Shown piece by piece: positions 60,201 through 64,000 of a stretch of 64,000 bases of DNA. A model generated the notes under the pieces. It was not told the DNA's origin. It saw only the letters and a list, made by a program, of their open reading frames with translations, and made no database searches. The stretch comes from Chamaea fasciata (Eukaryota; Chordata; Aves; Passeriformes; Sylviidae): NCBI GenBank assembly GCA_029207755.1, contig JARCOQ010000012.1, positions 15,443,679 to 15,507,678 of the forward strand. The letters run 5' to 3'. Made by a program: the position numbers and the translations under genes. The stretch's first letter is position 1. Each line of letters starts with the position of its first letter.

Positions 60201-62136
60201 CAAAATCCTATTAAGATAACGTCACGGCCTCTCTGTTTTACTGTTTGCAAGCCAGCCCTAACATCATTAAATTACACAACAGGGAGGTGCCTGCTGCCAA
60301 GGGGCTCTGCTCGAGATAAGATGTGGGTTGAGCTGCTGCCAAAATTTGAGTTGATGTGACAAGAAATTTGGAGTGGGTTCAAGGCTTGATTCACACCAGA
60401 CGTGGCACTGTGCAGGTAAACGTTGGGCAGGATTGATCCCTGGGGCTGTGCAGGTACCTGGCGCCGTGGAATCCTGGGCAGGATGGGGCTGGAGGGGTTT
60501 GTAGCAGACAGATTTACAGCTCTTCTTGTGTTCAGCGCTGACAAGAAGACGCCACAGCCTGGCAGGGTGTGTAGGTGAAGCTCAGAGAACTGTTTGCAGG
60601 TTCTTACCTCTGCCATCCCCTCCCCAGCCCTTCTGGGGAGTGGGAAGGAGCTTGAACACCAGGACACTGCTCAAGGAAGCTGTGATGCCCCAGCTGGACC
60701 AGCAGGAAAAGGAGTGAGAAGAAAGAGCTCCATCATAAAACTCAACACTGCCTTTAAGAGCCCTGAAACCAACCTTGCTGGTCCCTCTGTGTCACCCACC
60801 ATATCCCTGCCACGCTTGCCCATGGAGGCTTTGTGCTTCTTGTGCCCTTTGTGCCCTTTTTTGTGCCTCTCTGTGGCCTTTTTTGGATTCTTTGTGCCCT
60901 TTGCTGCTGTAGATGTGGAGTTTTGCTCCAGGCCCTCTGGACTTCAGGTTTCTCTCATGGGTAGTCTGAACTTCAGCTCCATCTTTCAGATCCGTGGGGA
61001 GAACTCACCCAGCGCCATGCCCACCTTGCCATCATCACTCAGCAAAATTCCTCACTGGCATTAACGACTTTTCTTTCCTGCAGCATCTTCCCAGGCAGGG
61101 AATTCATCCCCAGACAGGGCTGTGGAAGAAGCCTGGGCTGTGTGTGCAGAAGTCCCTTGGAACCCCATCCTCTAGGACAGGATACCAGGAAGAAAATACT
61201 TTAGAATGATGCCTTAGAAGCAGTTTTCTAAGCGTTTTCCATTAAGGAAGCTTTGTTTCCATCAGAGGCTGCAGAGAGCCTGCCCTGCCCTGGGACTGCC
61301 TGGCGCTCCAGCGCTGCTATTACAGCTTTCCCTCGTGGCCCTGTTTCTGGCACTGCTGATTTTTGGGGTCCCAGATGGATCCTGGCCATTGCAGCAGCTC
61401 AAATACAAACTGGCTGGGAAAGTGGCTTGGAATTCCTGTTACTGAGCTGCTCTCCATGGAGGGATGGAGCAGTGTGTCCAGGCACATCCCACAGCACCTT
61501 TCCATCCCAGCAGTGGCTTTGCACACCTGGGTTGTGGATTTAAACTGACAGAGAATGGGTTTAGATGGGATAGCGGGAAAGAATTCCTGGCTGTGAGGGT
61601 GGGGAGGCCCTGGCACAGGTTGTCCAGAGAAGCTGTGGCTGCCCCTGGATCCCTGGAAGGGGTCAGAAAGGACCATCCCTTTCCCAAGAGTATTTCCTGC
61701 ACGTTTGCATGTGCGACCTCTCTCCCAGCAGCTGGAAGGGATCCTCACCCTGGCCTGCGGTTCCAGGATGGCAATCCTTGTTTTCATAAGCACACAGGTG
61801 CTTATTTCCAGTGCTTTGGAATATCAAAAGCACCTGGATGAGCCTTTCCCCCTGAGGAGAGAGGTCCTGCAGGTGGGCAGGGTGTGGTGGAGCTTGGCAC
61901 AGGCTGGAAGAGCCCGCGGCGTGGGTCCTGCCTGTCACCCTCCCCGCTGCCTCCCGTGGTGCTGGGGGACAGGTGACAGGGAGATGCACTCACTGTGTGC
62001 CTGTCCTAGGTGACACCGGGCCTGGAGGGACAGGAGGGGGAGCTGCTGGTGAAGGGCCCCTCCGTGTTCCGCGAGTACTGGAACAGACCCAAGGAAACGG
62101 CGGATGCCTTCACGCCTGACGGATGGTTCAGAACAG
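32558..62136 (+). CDS. ACSF3: ACSF3, malonyl-CoA synthetase, mitochondrial (six coding exons; 3' end outside window)
   Basis: Joined CDS: 32558-33253, 34636-34791, 44073-44227, 44659-44804, 49948-50060, 62010-62136. It reads without a stop for 464 codons plus one base. Family knowledge: ACSF3 activates malonate (and methylmalonate) to the CoA thioester in the mitochondrial matrix using ATP, supplying malonyl-CoA for mitochondrial fatty acid synthesis and clearing toxic malonate; human loss causes combined malonic and methylmalonic aciduria. Seen here: an Arg-rich, acid-poor N-terminus (about residues 1-42) suited to a mitochondrial transit peptide; the AMP-binding P-loop [11 protein letters not shown] at 211-221; the LPLHHVHG motif at 252-259; SGSAALP near 340-346; YGMTE at 365-369; and [15 protein letters not shown] around 432-446. 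Nearly every segment aligns with my memory of human ACSF3. The C-terminal subdomain with the catalytic lysine is not in the window. All seen motifs are intact, so there is no sign of a pseudogene. Confidence 0.96.
33254..34635 (+). other. ACSF3: ACSF3 intron 2 (1.4 kb)
   Basis: It begins with a strong GTGAGT donor followed at once by a poly-C run (about 33269-33281). It ends with TGTTTTCTCCTGCAG. Unique sequence fills it. An imperfect direct repeat, cccttcagataattat, occurs near 34137-34160. I see no transposon or exon. Confidence 0.9.
34636..34791 (+). CDS. ACSF3: ACSF3 exon 3
   Basis: The acceptor is CTCCTGCAG ending at 34635 and the donor is GTGAGC at 34792. It is 156 bases, phase 0 in and out, residues 233-284. 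It carries the LPLHHVHGV motif of the AMP-forming synthetase core and the strongly conserved CPLWVGATC segment. Skipping it would remove 52 residues in frame, but that product would lose a core motif. Confidence 0.96.
35190..35383 (-). repeat. CR1 LINE fragment, antisense
   Basis: It resembles the reverse of a CR1 subfamily end: 'gctggaaaagacctccaagg', then the 'catgtccagtcattccttgg' and 'ggctccaccacctccctggg' blocks. It belongs to a different subfamily from the 30.3 kb copy and shares blocks with the copies at 57.9 and 62.4 kb. Confidence 0.75.
36360..36740. promoter_or_regulatory. CpG-rich block in ACSF3 intron 3
   Basis: CG clusters appear at 36400-36480 and 36620-36700, surrounding 'catctgcaaatcgatgagct' and 'gacgttgagg'. 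A possible internal promoter or enhancer; no exon assigned. Confidence 0.38.
36850..37370. other. AT-rich intronic island, noncoding-element candidate
   Basis: Low-GC, complex sequence ('ccaattatagtgtgatataa', 'acaaaataaatactttatta', 'taaattacataatttgcggc') ending in a T run at 37348-37364. Distinct from the surrounding intron in composition. Confidence 0.38.
37600..37880. other. AT-rich intronic island, noncoding-element candidate
   Basis: 'tagctactgtacatgttata', 'agcaccatctgttaagactg' (CATCTG E-box), 'aatatggctgcatctattaa' and 'aatcatttattaataaaggg'. It reads like an enhancer core. Confidence 0.42.
42950..43290. promoter_or_regulatory. CpG-rich block late in intron 3
   Basis: 'ggggggaggcggcgccggcg' and further CG clusters to about 43240, then 'gggctctgatttattcatgg'. 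About 800 bases upstream of exon 4. A possible internal promoter. Confidence 0.35.
44073..44227 (+). CDS. ACSF3: ACSF3 exon 4
   Basis: The acceptor is CCTTCCTAG ending at 44072. The donor used is GTGGGT at 44228. It is 155 bases, entering in phase 0 and leaving with two bases of an Arg codon (residue 336). It encodes [20 protein letters not shown], then [20 protein letters not shown] and the helix running to the split Arg. A second GTGAGC lies four bases downstream (44232), but using it would break the frame into exon 5. Confidence 0.95.
44659..44804 (+). CDS. ACSF3: ACSF3 exon 5
   Basis: The acceptor is CCCTGTGCAG ending at 44658 and the donor is GTAGGA at 44805. It is 146 bases, residues 336 (shared) to 385 (shared). 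It carries [16 protein letters not shown] and the adenylate-binding [15 protein letters not shown] block, one of the most conserved parts of the family. Intron 4 before it is only 431 bases and holds nothing notable. Confidence 0.96.
46440..46870 (+). repeat. CR1 LINE, sense, about 430 bp
   Basis: The longest clear CR1 here. It runs from 'caccaggatgatcagaggga' and 'gttcagcctggagaggagaa' through 'gaggccctggcacagggtgc' to 'cttccaaaccattctgtgat'. The middle is decayed. Confidence 0.88.
47150..47425. other. Intron 5 island, noncoding-element candidate
   Basis: 'gagatgaataattcatggcc', 'ggcctaatcaccactttaat', 'gcagctaatagctgctacag' (palindromic) and 'ggccaattaaatttatctgg'. Complex, repeat-free and with no frame continuing ACSF3. 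Confidence 0.42.
48541..48633 (+). repeat. CR1 LINE 3' end, sense, short
   Basis: It contains 'ggttgtcctgtgcagagcca', 'agctggacttgatgatcctt' and 'gtgggatccaacttctgtga', the end of a CR1 subfamily also seen at 52.9-53.2 kb. Confidence 0.78.
48780..49050. promoter_or_regulatory. Intron 5 island with X-box-like and CCAAT motifs
   Basis: 'ttgctaattgttcgggtagt' and 'ctgcaataaaatctcactcc' are followed by TTTCCATGGCAAC (about 48989-49001, RFX X-box-like), CCAAT at 49005-49009 and TGATGTCA (CRE-like) shortly after. Confidence 0.4.
49264..49332 (-). repeat. CR1 LINE 3' end, antisense, short
   Basis: It begins 'atagaatcacagaatggttt', the inverted octamer-like tail and terminal block of CR1, and fades after about 70 bases. 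Confidence 0.75.
49948..50060 (+). CDS. ACSF3: ACSF3 exon 6
   Basis: The acceptor is CTCCCCCACAG ending at 49947 and the donor is GTAGTG at 50061. It is 113 bases: two complete the Gly codon begun in exon 5, then 37 codons to Gln422 (phase 0). It encodes [20 protein letters not shown] and a divergent tail ending [10 protein letters not shown]. This matches the human segment leading to VTPG in the next exon. The donor is weaker than the others (+5 is T). Confidence 0.94.
50245..50569. repeat. Inverted pair of CR1 3' ends (minus copy then plus copy)
   Basis: 50245-50485 is an antisense CR1 ('ggaatggtttgggttggaag' through 'gccacagcttctctgggcac' and 'ccaacatccaatctaaaact'). 50499-50569 is a sense terminal block ending 'aacccaaaccattctgtgac'. 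The arrangement, 3' ends outward with a tiny spacer, is the same as at 32.1 kb. Confidence 0.83.
52880..53237 (+). repeat. CR1 LINE, sense, about 360 bp
   Basis: It contains 'ggagactgaggggagacctc', 'ggtttaggttggatatcagg', 'ttggggtgtctgtgcagggc' and 'gtcccttccagctcaggata', ending 'ttccatgattc'. This is a CR1 subfamily terminal region. Confidence 0.85.
53645..53694. repeat. (GGA)n microsatellite
   Basis: About 16 uninterrupted GGA units. The minus strand reads as poly-Pro. Confidence 0.96.
55995..56126 (-). repeat. Possible CR1 ORF2 endonuclease-domain remnant, antisense
   Basis: The minus strand encodes [14 protein letters not shown], followed about 30 residues later by DNWN, with no stop between. 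This resembles the start of the CR1 ORF2 endonuclease domain as I recall it (LKCLYTNARSMGNK, then a W.. DWN pattern). Outside these ~44 codons the resemblance is lost. The surrounding 55.4-56.4 kb is pyrimidine-rich on the + strand and may be a decayed CR1 body. Confidence 0.45.
56519..56590 (-). repeat. CR1 LINE 3' end, antisense, decayed
   Basis: It reads 'cagactggtttgggttggaa' followed by 'gggcaccttccactagaata', the two ends of an antisense CR1 terminus with an internal deletion. Confidence 0.65.
57930..58290 (+). repeat. CR1 LINE, sense, about 360 bp
   Basis: It contains 'gttcagcctggagaaaagga', 'ggtggatatcagcaggaatt', 'ggttgttcattggaatgggc' and 'actcagtgctctgggcttgt', ending near 'cctgggattctgg'. 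It is the same subfamily as at 62.4 kb. Confidence 0.83.
58876..59221 (+). repeat. CR1 LINE, sense, about 345 bp
   Basis: It runs from about 'ggctccaagagggctggaga' through 'gatgggatatcagggggaaa' and 'gcaggccctggcacaggtgc' to the terminal 'cttccatgactctgtga'. It is the best-preserved 3' end in intron 6. Confidence 0.86.
60075..60295. promoter_or_regulatory. Intron 6 island with CRE/GATA motifs
   Basis: 'aaccttgaattttaattgct', a CG-rich middle, then 'attaagataacgtcacggcc' combining AGATAA and ACGTCA, then 'aacatcattaaattacacaa'. Noncoding-element candidate. Confidence 0.4.
61538..61661 (+). repeat. CR1 LINE fragment, sense, lacking its 3' end
   Basis: It contains 'gatgggatagcgggaaagaa' and 'gaggccctggcacaggttgt' and stops at 'ggatccctggaaggggtcag'. 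The terminal 100 bases are missing, so it is truncated on the 3' side, unusual for CR1 and best explained by later deletion. Confidence 0.78.
62010..62136 (+). CDS. ACSF3: ACSF3 exon 7 (last coding exon in window)
   Basis: The acceptor is GTGCCTGTCCTAG ending at 62009 and the donor is GTACGG at 62137. It is 127 bases: residues 423-464 plus the first base of the Gly codon of the expected TGD motif. It encodes [27 protein letters not shown] and [11 protein letters not shown]. The Asp that contacts the ATP ribose should be encoded just into the next exon, which is not in the window. Confidence 0.95.
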
Positions 62137-62430
62137 GTACGGGAAGGGCTGTTACAGGTACACGGGGGGACAGCAGCTCTGGGCTGGTGCACAGGCTTGG
62201 AGAGGACTTGAAACTGGGGCTGGGATGCAGGTTGGATGTGCTTCCAAAGGCTGGCTTGGGAAGGGGGTTTACGTGCGTTGGCCGTAGAGAGTCACCAAGT
62301 AATGGGGGGGTGTTTGGAGTCCTTTGCTCCTAAGCGTGAAATATCACTGCTTCATGTTTTCCTGGGAATTCAGCTTTGCAGACAGGTGGGATTTGTCTCA
62401 ATTTACACAGGGACTATGTCTCAGAATCAT

Positions 62431-62734
62431 TAACTACAACCCCTTGAGAGGAGGGTGCAGCCAGCTGGGGGTTGGGCTCTACTTCCAGGCTACCAGTGAT
62501 ATAAGGAAATGGCCTCAAGCTGTGCCAGGGGAGGCTGGGTTGGACATCAGGAGGAATTTCTTCCAGGAAAAGGTTGTTCATTGGCAGGGGCTGCCCAGGG
62601 AGTCCCCATCCCTGGAGGTGTCCAAGGAAGCACTCAGTGCTCTGGGATGGGTGACAAGGTGGGGATCAGTCACAGTTGGACTTGATGACTCTGGAGGTCT
62701 TCTCCAACCTCAGTGATTGTGGGATTCTCTGCTT
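62431..62734 (+). repeat. CR1 LINE, sense, about 300 bp
   Basis: It contains 'gggggttgggctctacttcc', 'ggaaatggcctcaagctgtg', 'ggctgcccagggagtcccca' and 'ggtcttctccaacctcagtg', ending 'gattgtgggattctctg'. Confidence 0.83.
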
Positions 62735-62984
62735 CCATGACATCCACAGCTCTGATTTCCGCATTCCCCTCTTCACTGTGTGTTAGCAGTGATGTGGTGG
62801 CAGGAGTCAGGCTGGATTTCTGGTGCCTTCTGTGTAACCTGATTTATTGAGGGTTCCTGAAGAAGCTGTGATTTATTCTAATTGTTCTCCCGAAGCAGAG
62901 CTCACTCTGCCAGCAGTGTCACCGCGAGTCCCCAGCCCAGGCGGGTACCGTGGGCTGGGACCGGAGCATCACCAGCCCTCACGT

Positions 62985-63330
62985 GGGGTGCAGGGCAATC
63001 AGCTTTAAAAATTTTTTTAGCCAACACTCCTGATGAATATTTCAGCTGCAAAGGAATAGCGTGCATTAATTATTGCAAAGAGATGTCTTTAGGAGAAAAT
63101 GATTTTGAAATTCAGTTTAATTTCATTGTAATGCGCCGCAAACAGGAAGGGAGTATGTGTGTTTAATTGGCTCTCGGGGGTAAGGCCGGGAAGATGGCAT
63201 GCCTTTGTCACAGGCCATTAGTGATACAGACTGCATAATGAGGGACTACAATCAGCTCACAGCTGCCGGCTCCTACGGGGAGAGAATGATATTAAATAGA
63301 AATCAGTATAAATTAAACTTAACCCCTTCG
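62985..63330. other. Intron 7 island, noncoding-element candidate
   Basis: 'gcgtgcattaattattgcaa', 'ttcagtttaatttcattgta', 'caggccattagtgatacaga' and 'gatattaaatagaaatcagt'. Low-GC, repeat-free, about 350 bases. Confidence 0.42.
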
Positions 63331-64000
63331 CCAACCGAGCAAAGCTCAGAGCTGGAAACAAGGGAGGGGAGCAGTGACAGGAGTGGGGGGTTCAGGGTGG
63401 GTCAAGGGGTGCTTGGACGGCCCCCTAAGCAGCCAGGTGACATCCCTGATGTCCCCCTTCCCTCAGGCAGGAGGCTTGAACTCCTTTCCCCATCCCTACC
63501 CCCACTCTGCCTTCCTTACCTCCCTTTCCTCTCCTGCCTCCTGCTCCGTCTCTCGTGGATATCGTAGATATCAGGTCGATGGGACTGGGTTTTTCCCAAG
63601 CCTCATTTATCCAGCAGTGCCAGGAGCCATCCCCTGGCCCCATCCTCACTCTGCCTGCCCCAGCCTCATCAGCATCATCTCCTGTCTCACCTCTGGAGAT
63701 CACTCAGAGGTGGCAAATGTCCTGTGGTGGTAAAAAGCCCTTGAGGGAATGAAAGGGGTTGTGTCCTGTCACAGGGATTGGACTTGGAGGGTGAATTATC
63801 CCCATTAAGCACAAATTGGTTATCCCGGAGCCAAAACCACACTGGCAGGATCCAACAGAGGTGAATCCTGGCCACTGCCAGGCTGTAATTCCCAGTATCT
63901 GCCTCTTACAGGTCATCCAGGTGAGTGTTTTACAGGGGAGGCTGAATGCCAGCACGTGGTGTTCCCAAAACCCCGGCAATGGCATTCCCGACTCTGTGCC

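Larger units (their letters stand above)
50061..62009 (+). other. ACSF3: ACSF3 intron 6 (11.9 kb)
   Basis: The largest intron here. It holds an inverted CR1 pair (50245-50569), several sense CR1 ends (52880-53237, 57930-58290, 58876-59221, 61538-61661), an antisense CR1 end (56519-56590), a probable CR1 ORF2 remnant (55995-56126), a GGA microsatellite (53645-53694) and an AT-rich island (60075-60295). The other stretches (50.6-52.8, 53.7-55.4, 56.6-57.9 and 59.2-60.0 kb) are unique with no exon I can support. It ends TGTGCCTGTCCTAG. Confidence 0.85.
62137..64000 (+). other. ACSF3: ACSF3 intron 7, left part
   Basis: It starts with GTACGG. It contains a sense CR1 (62431-62734) and an AT-rich island (62985-63330). 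From 63.35 kb to the end the sequence is unique, with no continuation of ACSF3. The next exon should begin with two bases finishing a Gly codon followed by Asp-Thr, and no such site with an acceptor was found. Confidence 0.8.

Noticed and set aside
62137..63985. A further ACSF3 exon within the last 1.9 kb
   Set aside because: No acceptor is followed by a frame giving the expected Asp-Thr-Val-Val continuation.

Overview
The window is vertebrate nuclear DNA and almost certainly from a bird. Spliced exons with GT/AG borders encode a vertebrate mitochondrial enzyme. The interspersed repeats are nearly all 3'-truncated-type CR1 retrotransposon ends, the dominant avian LINE, recognisable by sequence such as 'ggaatggtttgggttggaa' and its complement. 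The DNA is GC-rich, gene-compact and full of short minisatellites. The species cannot be named from this sequence. No bacterial, viral or CRISPR content was seen.

The one protein-coding gene I can support is ACSF3 (acyl-CoA synthetase family member 3, mitochondrial malonyl-CoA synthetase) on the + strand. A CpG-rich promoter with a probable noncoding first exon lies at about 29.84-30.26 kb (donor after 30027). Six coding exons follow: 32558-33253, 34636-34791, 44073-44227, 44659-44804, 49948-50060 and 62010-62136. They join in frame to give 464 complete codons plus one base. The window ends inside the next intron, so roughly the last 110 residues of a usual ~576-residue protein lie to the right.

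Layout. 1-29.8 kb: intergenic, with no supportable exon on either strand. It has a GC-rich background with tandem repeats and CpG-rich blocks. About fifteen short AT-rich islands, unlike their surroundings, look like conserved noncoding elements, though this cannot be proven without alignment. In human the gene upstream of and divergent from ACSF3 is CBFA2T3. If synteny holds, this is the CBFA2T3-ACSF3 interval, and the islands could be regulatory elements of either gene. 29.8-64 kb: ACSF3, with introns of about 2.5, 1.4, 9.3, 0.4, 5.1, 11.9 and >1.9 kb. These introns contain at least thirteen CR1 loci, two of them inverted pairs, plus further AT-rich or CpG-rich islands.

The sharpest large-scale pattern is this division: no CR1 was recognised in the left 30 kb, while they are dense in the right 34 kb. 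I found no credible new enzymatic or defence system. The most interesting leads are the CR1-free intergenic block with its island elements, a duplicated near-palindrome in the ACSF3 promoter, and inverted CR1 pairs able to fold in the pre-mRNA.
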